Shown here: positions 45,970 to 58,949 of the stretch, piece after piece
Layout of the letters: every line of letters starts with the position of its first letter
Position numbering within the stretch: the first letter of the stretch is position 1
Source of the DNA: Myoxocephalus aenaeus
Lineage: Eukaryota; Chordata; Actinopteri; Perciformes; Cottidae
NCBI GenBank assembly: GCA_038501785.1
Contig: JBAMJR010000011.1
Coordinates: forward strand, 3,592,501-3,656,500
DNA: 64,000 nucleotides
Direction: 5' to 3'
Notes under the pieces: model-generated
What the model saw: the letters and a program-made list of their open reading frames with translations, nothing else
Databases searched by the model: none
What the model was told of the DNA's origin: nothing
Program-made: the position numbers and the translations under genes

Positions 45970-48480
45970 TGTTTCTCTGTGTCAGCGTCCCAGAAATGGC
46001 GGACCTGAGGGAGTTGTGCTCCACTTTCACTCCTTTATTAATTCACCCTTCGCTCCCACACTGTTTGCCAGGATGGACAAGATGGAAGGAGAGAAAAGGA
46101 GAGGGAGGACAAGTAAATGAGTTCTAAGGAGAGTTGAGAAAGACAGTATAGTCGTTGTTTTTGTTTCTCTTGCATTCCGAAATTACAGTATATTAAGTCA
46201 AAACTAGACATGAGGGTATGGCTTTTCAAATCACTGAATACTGTGGTTATTTATAAAAAAGCAACCCATTTCCAGTACCAGTCACTTCTCACGTCCTTGA
46301 GAGACTGCAGCTTTTGATCAGGCCTCAACGCCTCAGGCTTTGTTTCTTTTTTTTTTTTGAGATAAGAACAGGGTGAAGCAGCCAACAGGCTGTGGGCGGC
46401 CAGAGGAGTCAGCATTCAGAATATTCAGAGAGAAAAAGACCTTGTCTGTGGGAGCTTTTCAAAACTGTAACTTGCTTCCATTAATTTGTCTGTTCCTCCA
46501 TTTATTTGGCGTAAACTCTCAGACTCATAGAGGAGATTTTAGGGACACGTTTCAGAATGATGCTTGCCTCACTGCTGCAAAGTTTGTTGAGGACCTCCAT
46601 AATTACGTTTGCCTTGAGCATTGGTAAAACTTATGCCATTAAAGGCTGGTACCCGACGTTTAAGTAATTTTCTTTCCAAGAAACAGTGGCGTAGCACAAC
46701 AATCTTTAACAATGAGATGTTTACAACATTATAGATCATTTTTTCAACCATTTTTTTAAGTTTCAATTTGTTTGTAATTAAATTAACTTTAAGGCACAAT
46801 CCAAAGTTACGCTCAGTATGAAAACTGAAAACATGGGGATTAGAACCAGCTCTGAAACTGGACTGACTGGTCCTAATGCAGGTAGCAATGGTATCATACG
46901 GTAACTACATTGATAACAAGTGGGTCTAATTCAGCTCAACATTTATAGTGATTTATAGGCTGATCAATCAGATTGTACATTCAATTCCACCTCTAATCAA
47001 CATCTGGAGGAAACCCTGTATCTTGAAGCATCATGAGCCTGAGCCTATCTTCTTATTTGTATTATTCACGAATGGTGCTCCTAGAAGAACCAGATCCGTT
47101 GCTCCAGTCCGACACACTGATTACCATAATAAGCTGTGTTAAATACAGTCAGCTTCAATAAATGATAAGGAGATGTTGTATCAACAGTGATACAGTACAT
47201 GCATGTGAGAGATTCCAAGGACTGTAAAATAATGCTTAAAATCAGAAGAGTCACCATCATGCGTTTAAAGCTGAAGTCCTTTAGGCGACGAGTTGCATCA
47301 GCCACTAAGACAGGAGAGAAGACTGCTAGAGCAACACTAACGATGCAAAAACAAATAGTCACAGCAAAAGGAAATGGCTGGTAACAGAGATAACGAAGAG
47401 TGAGAGTATACAGAAAGCAATTTTAGGCTGCAAAGGGGCTTTTGTTTGGAAAGAGGAAGAATAATTGTTGGAAAGGAGAAGCTGAGAATAGGCTGTCTCT
47501 ATTTGATACAGTCTATTTATATGCAATACTTGAGTGTGTGCTGGTATCTTGGCGAACCCTCTCTCTCCAATCATAATCATACATTCAACACAGGCCTTTG
47601 TCTCCATAACAAACATCACTATGACTCATGCGGCATCGCCATGGTGACGAGCATCCCCACATTATTGGGTGTCATTTGGATTGCTTTGGACGGAAAAACT
47701 GAAACCCATGCAGGCAGCTGTGGTGGTTATCGCATTGTTGGCTCAACTTCCTGCTCATCTTCCCACGAGGGAAAGATTGTTTTACATTACCGAGCAATAA
47801 TTCCATTTAATTTGTGGTCTGTTGAGATTGAGTTTGGTGTTAATGAAGTGACTGTAAACAAGGAAGAATGCTGCGTGAATTCAGTGCCGAGGGCACAAGT
47901 GTAGTCATGGAGCTCCTCACACGTGTGAAAGGAAACAAATGGTGTGTAGTTTGGGTTGTAGTCCACATTAATGTAATGTAAAGAGTCCAGTTTTCTTCAG
48001 TGCAAAAAAACCCAGACAAGGTTTTTATTTGCAGTGATCAGTGTTGGAAAAGTGTATCATAGTCGAAGAAGCATGCAAGCAGAAGGCTGGTAAAAGAAAC
48101 CACATAGTGCATGGGCAGAATAGCATTAGATTAAACCTTCATTTGACTTTTTACTGAAGACTGCTATTTTATTCTATCAGTGCCAACACAGTCACTTTAT
48201 TACCCAGATGTGACAAAGCATCAACCGAACATTGTCACACTGAGACACTTCTGCATGTTTTATCCAGACTGATTGTGTAAATGGAGATGAGAGACAAGTG
48301 TTTCCCTTTTTAAGTGACAAAGGAAAAGGGGTTGGAGTCAGCACAAAGCAAAACAAGCTTTTATTGTAGTTTGGGGATTACTAAATTATAATATGTCCAT
48401 ATTCGTACTGTTAATATTTTGACAGTTCCATAGTCTTTGTTTTTGATTGTGCTGTAATCAAGAGGATACATAGTTTTAAT
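45970..48480. other. No gene seen; one conserved-looking block
   Basis: 47560-47880 is a balanced-composition block with an X-box-like ATCGCCATGGTGAC at 47635-47648. A 152-codon frame across it has no recognisable domain and no splice context, so I treat it as possible conserved noncoding sequence. Confidence 0.35.
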
Positions 48481-48486
48481 ATCCAC

Positions 48487-48670
48487 GCTAAAAACATAGA
48501 CTGTATATAAAGGAGTCGACGTAGTCCCTGTGACATCACCTACTGATTTGTGGACTACGGTTTTGAAGCATGAAGTTCGTAATTTTAGCTGTCGCCATTT
48601 TGATTTTTGGCCATCGCCATCTTGGTTTTCTGCAACCAGAAGTGACATTGAGAGGGTGGAGCTAAGTACG
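48487..48670. mobile_element. Teleost interspersed repeat
   Basis: Starts AAAACATAGACTGTATATAA, then GTGACATCACCTACTG, GTTTTGAAGC and CCAGAAGTGACATTGAGAGG, the diagnostic phrases of a widespread fish repeat. Confidence 0.7.
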
Positions 48671-48679
48671 GCCAAACGC

Positions 48680-50400
48680 TGGAAAATACATTTTTAGACG
48701 ACCAAAATGTTACAATATCTTTCACAAACTGAAAACACACTGGGAAAGGATTACATTTGTAAGACGAAAAAACAGACAAATCCCAGACAAAGCTGTGGTA
48801 GAGACCTGTCAGTCACAAGGTAGACACACCCTAAAGCACACCTGCTTTATGATCTATTTTACTTTAAATGGGATCATAATTTACGAAATGAACATCATGT
48901 TGTATTCAAGACCTGAAACTAAAGAGTGAGACCATCAACTACATTTTATTGAGGTAATAAATCAAGTAAGAAGTAAAGTCTTTCTCAAAGACTATACAAT
49001 CTGACTTTCTTCTTGCAACCTGATGAGCCGCCCCCTGATATACATTAGAGAGAGAATGCAAGTTTAAGGCATTTTCGCTTTGGCTTCACGTTTCAGAACC
49101 GGAGGTTGTTGCCTGTCTGAAAATGACTCATTCAGTGCAGTTCATATGCCATCAGGTTGTGACGTGTATACAAGAAAATCCTTCCTCCGATGCTAAAGTA
49201 AGGGCATTACATAAATTAACAATGGATTTAGGAAATTACAAAAGGATCCAGTTGGATAACTGGAAAGTTGATATTTGATGTATGTATTTTATCTGCTTTA
49301 ACATGATCTGAAAATGTAAACAAGTAACCAGCTCACCGCTTACAGTAGTAATGTTGCGTTACCTTTAAAGCCAGAAAAATAAGTGAACTTATTTAATGTC
49401 ATGTATCCGTTTTTTTATATATTACAGGTTGTATGAGGCTTCAAGCAATATTAGCAGCACTTTTCAAATATTCTATGGTTTAGGGAAGAAACATTCAAGC
49501 CAACAATTTTCTTCCACCATTATTACTGTACACTGCTCATGTGGTGATAAAACACAATACGTATAACAATTATGGGAGATGGGGTTTAGCAGAGTTAACT
49601 GATTCACAGAAATATGATTTTCTTTCTTTATTTTCTGGTTTCACAGGAAGCCTACATGAAGACGGCACAAGAAGATTCATCGAGAAGACTTCTACTGACC
49701 GCTTAACTGAACGACAAACCGACACAAAAATGTTCAGCAGAGCCTGGTACCCATAAGGCTTTGCAGGGGCCCAGTGGGCGGGGTTACAAGGAGGCAGAGA
49801 TGAACCTGACCAACCACAGGCCGTCACCTGGGGATATAAGCTCCACCCACCACTGATCTTCAGGGTGACTGACAATTGGACCAACACCTTATACACCGGC
49901 ATCTCAACTTTCATTGGTCCACAGTACAGGTAGGAAACGGGAGCGGAAGAGCTCAAAGTTGTGTTTGTCTGCATCAGCAATTTTCCTAATTATCACTTTG
50001 ATTATGGAGCTGGAGGAGGGGTGATGAAAACGGGAGCTGAAGGGTGTGGAGGATGAGGTGTGGGAGGTAGAGCATAGGGTGAAGGGGCTAAAGAGGTTTA
50101 CGAAAGGCAAATAGGACATTAATATGAGAGTTATTGAGGAAAGAGGAGGAAAATAAAGGTAAGAGGAGGTGCCGACCACATCTAAAAGCAAAAGTGTTTA
50201 TTCTTTCTGCCTAATCATCCCACTGCGTTCCTGATCTTAATTCACAAATGCTGTCTTTTCTCATCTCAATGCAGTCATAAAACAGACAAATGTCTGTCAA
50301 TATTTGTTTCATCCCAGATGTGACAAAAGACTGGATGTAATGATGTCAGCTAAACTGCTGCTAACAACAGAATGTTCTCCTGAAACCAGCTGCTGGTTGA
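48680..50400. other. No gene seen
   Basis: Apart from the promoter-like cluster, no recognisable features. Confidence 0.5.
49780..49930 (+). promoter_or_regulatory. Promoter-like cluster
   Basis: GGGCGGGG (GC box, about 49788), GATATAAG (TATA-like) and two ATTGG inverted CCAAT boxes lie within 150 bp. No exon could be attached. Confidence 0.25.
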
Positions 50401-50409
50401 AGAACAGGC

Positions 50410-50411
<2 letters not shown>

Positions 50412-50492
<81 letters not shown>
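50412..50492. repeat. (CA)n microsatellite
   Basis: 40 CA units. Confidence 0.97.
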
Positions 50493-50498
<6 letters not shown>

Positions 50499-50499
50499 C

Positions 50500-51850
50500 A
50501 GGGTTTCCAGCCACCGACAGAAACACTGCAAAGAAGAAGAAGAAGAAGAACTGAGGGCTGTACGATTAATGCAATTCATGTTCCTATGTGGTTTGAATGA
50601 ATCACCAAGCTGCTATTGTTCCCCCTGATTCCCGTGACCGACGTCACACCATGTGATGAAAAGCAGCACAAGCATGCAGGTACTCTGGTGACTGAAGCTG
50701 CAGCTGTGGCAGCAGAAGCAGATCCGTTCTGTTTCACCACACGAGCCACAGAGGCCCAGGAGAAGCTTTTAAACACAAACCAGGACGCTGATAACGGTTC
50801 AAATCAGACAAGCCGTGAAAACAATGAATAATGCTGAAACAATGTGGATTGTCTGTTGTGTGGAATGTTTTTTCAGATTCATATCTCTTTAACAAGGACA
50901 CATCTTCTATGGAGGCACTTGAGGGAAATGCTAAAGCGGTTCATAGTTGGAAGCATTAATGTGCTTGGCTATAAAGGAAGCACATGGAGTGCCCAAAATG
51001 TATAATGTTTCGGGTTTACAAAACCTGGGAGCTACGGGGCGCTGGGCTCCCCTGAAGGAGACATTAGTTCCCCAGAAAGCTTAATTTTTAACAATTTAGG
51101 AGAACTCATTTTTTGGCGCCACTGCTTTTTTCTGTATAATTTTTATTTTCCTGAATGTTACAAATGGGGCGTTTCAATAATATATATTTGACACAGTTTG
51201 ATGCATATGTAATAAGAGAGAGAGAGACAGAGAAAAAGAGAGAGAGAGAGAGGGCTCTAGATGTCTCATAGCAGACAGGTTTTGGCAATCGGAGCAGGAT
51301 AAATGAACTGTCTAATGGTAGTAAATGAAGGTTTCAGTTCAACCATGAATAAACGTTGCAGCTCCTCAAGTTCCAAGTCAAGATCTGTGTCATGATTCCC
51401 AAAGTAAAGTGAAGGAAGTTAGAAAAATGTGTCATTTGTTTCGGGATCTTCAATGTTTCAGTCAATAGCGTTGTTTTAGGGTCCGAGGGAACTTGGGATG
51501 TGGCTGCTGCAGTTATGAAATAAATGAAAAAAATCCAGTTTAAAGTTCTACCACATTTTGGGTGAGAGATCTCACTCAAAAGATTAAACAGCGTCTTGAA
51601 AGCATGAATGGGAATTTCTAATAGACCAAACACTCCTCATATGTATTCAATAGCCATGAAACTAACCTCATGGTTCAGAGCAATCTGCTTTAAGCTAAAC
51701 AGAGGGCAACACTTTCCTTCTACATTATTTGTACTTCAGAACTATGGATTCTTCCTGTTTGAGTACGCTGTTCCCTCAAGAGTTGTTTCGCTCTCAACAA
51801 GGACTTAAAAATATGTATATTTTTTAGTGGATGTTTTTTTGAGGCGTACA
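50500..51850. other. No gene seen
   Basis: No exon or mobile element recognised. Confidence 0.5.
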
Positions 51851-51860
51851 TGGTCATGTT

Positions 51861-51862
<2 letters not shown>

Positions 51863-51942
<80 letters not shown>

Positions 51943-51943
51943 A
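51863..51943. repeat. (CT)n microsatellite
   Basis: About 40 CT units with three interruptions. Confidence 0.96.
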
Positions 51944-51954
51944 CTCTGTCTACT

Positions 51955-51968
51955 GTTGCCATGGAAAC
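51955..51968. promoter_or_regulatory. RFX X-box
   Basis: GTTGCCATGGAAAC directly after the CT array. Confidence 0.5.
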
Positions 51969-51969
51969 C

Positions 51970-54060
51970 AGTCCTACTCATCCCTGTTCGCTGAGTCAGG
52001 AAAAGGAGGCTATAGTTTGAGTAGGGTGGTCCTCTCAGAATCACTAGGTGGCATCTCAGACCCATCTACCAAACAGCATCTAGTGACCCGTAGCAGTTTG
52101 GAGAAATATAATGTAATTTTGTGAAATCACTTTGGTTGGCTTTCTGTTTTTGGGAGGAAAAGACCTCCCCTTCAGCAGCGTTTCACAGATGTCTCATTTG
52201 GACCTTGTAGCTCCTCTCTGGTCATATTCTATAATGTAGGCTATAACAGGACATTTCTTCTTTAAAGATCTAAAGATGAAAGATGAAATTGACACTTAAA
52301 CCTCCAGGAAAACTTCTACCTTCTGGTAAAAAAAAAAGGCTTCTTCAGCAGTGTCCTCACACTGCACATAGGGTCAAAATTGAGTCATCATGAATAGTTT
52401 AACAGCCCTCCCTTTCTTTGCATCATATATCATTCTCCTTTTTTCATCTCCATAATACATATATATATATATATATATACACCTCTGGTTTAGACTTATG
52501 AATCCATTCTCGTTAAATGTCCAGACCATATGACGTGAAATAACATCACTTAAAGGAATACTTCCATCTTGTGTTTATGATGCCACAGTCCTTCATTCCT
52601 TGGAACTATGTTTCTCTCATAGAGTCAATGGGAAAGGCAGCAAATGGTTTGTGCAATATTTGTAATTTTGGGTGTTGCTTTATATAGCTCCTTTTTCTGA
52701 GTGGCATTTTCTAAAAGTACTCCTTTGTGATTGCAGTGTCTTCTCCATAGAAGAGGACAGTAGGACACAGAGAACAGTTGGGCAAGTCCATAGTAATTGA
52801 AGGAATTGGAAATGAATCCCATGGGACAGCATCTTCAGTCTGATGAACTGAACTAAACGGAGTAAATGGCTTTTGTGAACAACTCCTGTGTGATTCCTTC
52901 CTGGGGCCACATTACGGTAACATCCGAATGAGAAAATCCTATCTTAATCCCACTTAAGAAAGTAATTTAGAGTTTTTTTTTCCAAAGCAGAGGGGGTGTT
53001 GCTGAATGCAATGTCTGTTGTCTGTCATGCTGCAATGTAACAATCTGTAAATCAGCCTCAATCTGCTGCAGAGGCGACAGATAACCTCATCTGATGGCAT
53101 GATTCAAGATTGACTTCTCCCTGAGCTATTTGAGCACCTTTCACTGCTTTGTCAGAAATTTCAAAGTCATGACTTGCTTCATAATTGCAAAAACTGGAAT
53201 AGTGTGAATAGCTCCTTGTGACAGTTATGCCACAATTCTGTGTGTAGTATTTAGCAATTGCCGAGGCATTATTCCAGGACGTTGATTGTACACGTAAATG
53301 CCAAATTAGTCCATTTACACATGCAACACAACAAACAGAGATACGCAAAACATTTCTATGACAGTGTGTACAATTCCAGAGGTAATATAAGCATCATTAT
53401 ATACCTGTTTTTATTTATAGTGATGCTATCCTATTGCATATTGTAATGGCATGAAGCAGAAGGTGCTGAATTGTGTTGATGAATGTTTGATGTGGCTCAC
53501 GCATTATAGTTATAATTTGATTAAAGCAACGACGTGGGTAAGGCGTAGCTATTGTCATCATACTGTGATAATGGGCTATAATGTGATTATGCGCTTAGTT
53601 AAAGTAAAAGGATAATCAAGTAATGTACTGTTGTTGCTGAGTGACAGTTGCATGAGAAGACACTTGCTGGGACAGTATAAGAAAAACAACCTGAAAGCCT
53701 ATTTGGACTGCAGATGTATAGCAGAGCTCATGCATGGAAATAAATAGAAAAGAGGTGCAGAGAAGTCCTTTAATACAGTAGAGAGGGTGTGATAGTAAAT
53801 GGCTGAGACACAGCTGCCCACCATTATTGGTTTACCTGAAATCATTAAGGGATTAAGGAAATTCCCTGGTTTGCCAGATTACAGGCAACTAGTGCCTGCA
53901 AAATGAACCGTTAAAGTAAAAAAGAAAAGAAAAACACCACATGGATTTTGGAGTTTGCTCAAATTATTTTCTAGGGTTTGATGAGCAGCAGCGAGCAAGT
54001 AGAGTCTCTCAATCAAATTTAAAGCTGTAGATACTCGCCCAATACTGTATTTTACCAGGA
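51970..54060. other. No gene seen
   Basis: Contains a short (AT)n at 52457-52479. No exon recognised. Confidence 0.5.
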
Positions 54061-54067
54061 TACTTCT

Positions 54068-54103
54068 CTCAGTTTTAATACTGCTAGGAGTATTAAAACT
54101 GAG
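54068..54103. repeat. Perfect 15-bp inverted repeat (hairpin)
   Basis: CTCAGTTTTAATACT (54068-54082) and its exact reverse complement (54089-54103) around a 6-nt loop GCTAGG. Confidence 0.95.
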
Positions 54104-54929
54104 GGCAGGGAGTCAAGGAGGCAAACAATTGGATAATAAGATAATTCAAACTGTTCAAACAATATATGTTGGTGTACCATTTTCCAGATTTTGTTAACAT
54201 TTGTTTTCATTTAGTTGTTCCCCTTGTGTATCTGTCCAGCTGATCGTGGTGCCATGTTATTGCAGGCTGCTCTTGAACACAGTATGTACTGCTTCAGGTT
54301 TTTCCAGGAAATGTATGTCCCATTTCCTCAAAGCCTTTGCTGCTGACTTTGTGCGACCATTAGGGGCCATTAATGAAGCCATCCTGAACAGCTCTGTCAG
54401 GCACGGGGGAGGAAATGTGCGTTAAAGAGCTGTCTGTACACTCTGCTGTCATTAACTGCTATTTTCAGAGGTTCTTCAGTCTTTATGTCATCCTCTGGAG
54501 GCTGGCCTGCAATGACAGATGCAGCTCTCGTTGAATTAGATCTAAACCTCTGTCGTTACCCTTCGATAGTGTTGGGAGATGGAAGGCCGTTCCATTGAGA
54601 GGAAGGAGAATTTAGTTTTGGATTTAGTATTGATGATTTCCTCGAAGACTCTCTAAAGATGTTTGCCTTACAGAAGGCAAAATTCACATTCGCATTTCCA
54701 ACCAAATGAGTTCCTTACCTTAGTGTAATTTAACAATAGCACCTCCAACGCCTCGTCTGCCAACACAATCTTATGGGAAGGCTTATAAATAGCAGGACAT
54801 TTCACAAATTTCCAGTCATTTAATGCCACGCTGTTACAGAGAAACAAATCCACTTAGTTATCTAAACAGCAGTTAGATTTTTTTAATGAACACCTTTAGT
54901 TGTGGTTTTTAGATTTAGCATCGTTCTGA

Positions 54930-55108
54930 TGTCGGCCATGTGTCATGTTTCATACGGCATTTTCTGGTGTTGTTTATTCCTTGTAATGTGTTTCTTGTCT
55001 GCTGTGCACTGTGAACTTTTTCTGTTGTTGTCTGTATGCATTTTGGTGACAAATGAGTTTTCCCCACTGGGGATTAAAAACGTGTTCTAATCTAATCTAA
55101 TTTTAGGT
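54930..55108 (+). mobile_element. LINE 3-prime tail fragment
   Basis: Ends TTTTCCCCACTGGGGATTAA followed by CTAAT-type pentamers (TCTAATCTAATCTAAT), the usual 3-prime end of truncated fish LINE insertions. Confidence 0.7.
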
Positions 55109-55109
55109 T

Positions 55110-56350
55110 GAGGAAAAGAAAAACATGGCTGGACTTAAAACAAACAAAAAAAAATGCAGGGTATTGGACATAAAAGTAAAATACATACGGAAACAGCATA
55201 ACAGGAAAACACGCCACTAACGCCACAGACTTAACAACACTGGTGACCTGGTTGCGAGTCCTGTCTTTGTTTGACCCTCACTTGCCCTCCCGCGCTCCAT
55301 AAATCGTCTCTCTCACATCTTACATTACATCGCATGTTCAGATTCACGCGGATGTGTTTACTTTGCACTCTGTACAGTTGGTGCAACGAAAGCTGCTCGT
55401 CAGCAGAGCAGCTTCAGTCCTCCGCCTGGAAGTGAATGAGCATATTTCCCCACAAAAATGTCATAATTCACCAACAGTTGCATTATTGTGCACATGCTAA
55501 CACAATCTAGAAGCTGCACAGAAGTGTGTTCATCCACGTCATCTCTATCCATCTTCATCTTTCAGTTTGATCCTCTGCTGTCTCCTCTTCCTCTCGCCAG
55601 GTGTCCTTTCTTTCTCAGCGATGGCAGGAACAGTCGCCATAGCAACAGAGAGCCTACAGTGAAGTGAAAGAAAAGAGTGAGTGAGAGGGTAGAGAGAGAG
55701 ATTGAAAAAGGAAGGTGAGAAGGAGGAAGGGGTAACTTTCCGGTTTAAATCTGCACTCCATCCATCTTTGCCTCACAGCATCCGCCTTTCTGTGCTTTCT
55801 TCTCTTTTGGTCTTCACATAGATGTTTCCTCAAGCTTTTATCGGTTCCTTCCATTTCCCTCCACCTTTTTATTTATAATCCTCCATCTATCCCTCTGTGT
55901 CCTGGAGTGAAAGGGACAATTATACCTTCTGGGTCTGAAAAACATGGTTTATGATACACACAGCTACACTTCGCCCAGTGTTTGTGTGCGTGTGTAAAAG
56001 CAGTGAGACTCCACCTCCTTTGTAAACAGGGAGGGATGTGAGTCTTGCTTGAGGTAAAACAGTGCTTGTTAGCTGCATTATTTATTTACTTGCTGTTTGA
56101 GATGCTGTGTGTTGATTTAAAGCAGAGAATGAAAGTCACGCTGGAAGGCTGTCTCATCTTTAGGTGGCTTTCATTGTACTTTTAATCCTGTGATTTCAAG
56201 TTTCTTCAATGCAAAATCCACTGAAAACTACACTATTCTTAAATAAGTAACAGGTTTTATCAGGTTTTAGTTCAAAGTCAGTGGACATTCTCACTGCTGA
56301 AATGGAAATGATAAAATGTTTATGTGTGGTGTAGGCTTTGGGCTGGAGAA
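55110..56350. other. No gene seen; RFX X-box at 55633
   Basis: GTCGCCATAGCAAC at 55633-55646 is a good X-box. Nothing else recognised. Confidence 0.45.
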
Positions 56351-56357
56351 AGAACAA

Positions 56358-56359
<2 letters not shown>

Positions 56360-56430
<71 letters not shown>
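56360..56430. repeat. (TG)n microsatellite
   Basis: About 35 TG units. Confidence 0.97.
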
Positions 56431-56435
<5 letters not shown>

Positions 56436-56469
56436 GCGTGTGTGCGTGTCTCTCTGTTTTAATCTCATT

Positions 56470-58150
56470 CATATAGTCACCAGCAGGCAGAAGTGCTGAC
56501 GCAAGTGAGAGGGAGAGGAGGCATCGAAGTGAGAGGCAGAAAGTGTGAGATAAAGTGTGAGGAGGAGAAATGCATCCAGAAATGCATCCATCTATCCATC
56601 CAGAGTGCTAATAGTGATGTTTGATGTCGACATTAATTATATACAGCACATAGATGAATAGTGAATGGGGGGATGTGGATGTTCAGAAAAGAGGTCAGGG
56701 GGAATCAATCCCCTCTCTTCTCTTCTCTGAGTTGTATTTCTATACGATTTATTTGGGATCAACGAGCAAATAAATCCTCAAATGCGGACCAAAATAACAT
56801 TCTTAATGCAAACTCGCACTGTCCATAAATGCATTTCATTTTGCAAGCTCGCATCACAGTGTACCCAGCTCCCTGCTGCGTCTGTATCACTGTTGGCTTT
56901 TATGCTGACAACTTGAAGAGAGGAATGAAACAAAGGAAAGTGGACAAAAATCTGATGAGACAGAAAAGCAGGCACACAGCAGAACATGGAGACATGATGG
57001 AAACTAGAGAGGAGGAAGAGAGGAGGATGTGAGATAGAAACTGGAGGATGGATAAAAGGATGACAGGACACATTATTGACCTATGACCACATCCGTCACT
57101 ATCCATCAGGAGCATGTCCACACTGTGGACAGCCAGCTGACTCTCACAGCTAACCAGGTGTGACATCCATTGGCGTTTCACAACTGTAAAGGGCTGTTGT
57201 ACAGTAATAACAAGATGATTACATGCTGGGCACTGACTAAACATGACATGGAGACGCTCACAGGAAAGTGTATGTGTGTGGTGTGCATGTGTGTGTGAAT
57301 ACATGCTTGTGTGTGTTTATGTGTGCTTGGAAAACAATTTAACCCGCTTGTACCCAAAGACTATATTTAGTATGATGCATAAAAATGCAACAACACTTGT
57401 CTTGCAATTTGGTATGGATATTATTCAAGTGTGTAACAGTACAGCTTTGAAATGAAAGGTCATACTTTTACTGTATCAATGGTCAAAGTCAGAATTAGTG
57501 TGAGTATATACCTTTTATGATCAACATATGAGTTCATAGATACCAAATACCTGATTGTGCTCCTTTTAGTTTCTGAGATACATCCATTTTGTTACAATAC
57601 TATATTAAGTCGTTGGGCAAATTGGGCATTCTAAAATGTTCTAGCATAAGCAGTAAACCTTTAAGGATTTGTATTATTTTCAGGACATGCTGTATATGCA
57701 AGAGGCTTCTATCCATATATTCCATATGAACAACATTTTATGCATATAACTGTAAGTCATACAGCAAGGGAAACATCCACTGGATGAGGCATTCTCCATT
57801 AGTGTTAAGTGGGGTTTCAAAGCACTTTTCAGGTCTGTACATGCACAAGTGCAGAGCACGTCTAAGCCAAAGGAGCTGGCGGGTGACAGAATCAGTGCAG
57901 CATGACTAGAGGTCACGATCCAACATCTCCAACAGAAGGCCTTTGCTCACTGCTGCAATAGAGCACATGTCCCACTTCATATTAAATGTTTAAAAGTCTT
58001 CCATTGTAAGGAACAGATGAAGTCACAGAATGGCTGAGGTACCCCACATACATTACATGACATTTGTAATTGCATGCATACAGTCTAATAATTTTGAGAT
58101 TGACTAATAACACAAGGAGCATGTAATGCATTCGTAAATAGAGTTTCATG
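56470..58150. other. No gene seen
   Basis: No exon or element recognised. Confidence 0.5.
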
Positions 58151-58163
58151 CAAGACTCTCTCC

Positions 58164-58166
<3 letters not shown>

Positions 58167-58253
<87 letters not shown>

Positions 58254-58262
58254 TGTGCGTGT
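58167..58262. repeat. (GT)n microsatellite
   Basis: About 41 GT units changing into GCGTGT at the right end. Confidence 0.97.
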
Positions 58263-58614
58263 GCGTGGCTTCAACACTTCCCAATGAGCAGAATGGATGG
58301 ACTGAGATGGACGTTGTTTTAAAGATTATACTAGGAGGATATGAATGAACTACTTTTAACAGGACAGTAGTTGTTGTTTAACTCCTATTAGTTGTTGTCT
58401 TACTGGAGAGTGAACACTACATGAGGGTCAGGGTCTGATCTTAAGGTCCTCCTTTAAAGGATACAGCCCCAGAGCTGGCATTTAGTCAATCTTGCCAGTA
58501 AGTAGTTGCTGAGTTATCTTGTTGAGGACTAAAATGTTGGACGGACAGACATTATTTGAAGAATGTTCTCTGATGCATTACTAAGCACTGCTACACATGT
58601 AGAGATGCTTTACC

Positions 58615-58745
58615 ATCAATAATAATAATAATGTATTTCATTTATGTGGCGCTTTTTATAGTACTCAAAGACACTTTACAAAACATTTTTAAAATCATCA
58701 TAAAAGCTATACAATAAAAACAAATAAATAAAAATAAAAACAATC
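58615..58745. mobile_element. Interspersed repeat fragment
   Basis: AATAATAATGTATTTCATTT then GTGGCGCTTTTTATAGTACTC AAAGACACTTTACA, the phrase shared by many fish SINE/LINE 3-prime regions. Confidence 0.6.
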
Positions 58746-58914
58746 TAAAGTATGTCTGTTTTGTGGCAAAACCCACAGCCAGTAACCCACAGATTCTCTT
58801 TGCATGCAACTCCTCTCGTTAGTTCAGCAGCTCCAGTGCTTAAAGCTGTTGTCTTAATCCTTAATCATCCTAAATACAAGAACCAAGTCACCATGGTTTA
58901 CTGCACTTTTTACA

Positions 58915-58927
58915 GTTACCTAGCAAC
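58915..58927. promoter_or_regulatory. RFX X-box
   Basis: GTTACCTAGCAAC, a close match to the RFX consensus. Confidence 0.55.
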
Positions 58928-58949
58928 ACCCATTCACAAAATTCCATAT

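Noticed and set aside
45590..46127. Long Cys/Val frames of 176 and 144 codons
   Set aside because: Produced by GT microsatellites, which are open in several frames.
47446..47904. 152-codon open frame
   Set aside because: No recognisable domain, no splice sites and an arbitrary start. More likely noncoding sequence with balanced composition.
55560..55662. Short ATG frame (MAGTVAIATESLQ) after a CCAG acceptor-like site
   Set aside because: 13 codons only. The sequence is better explained by the X-box it contains.
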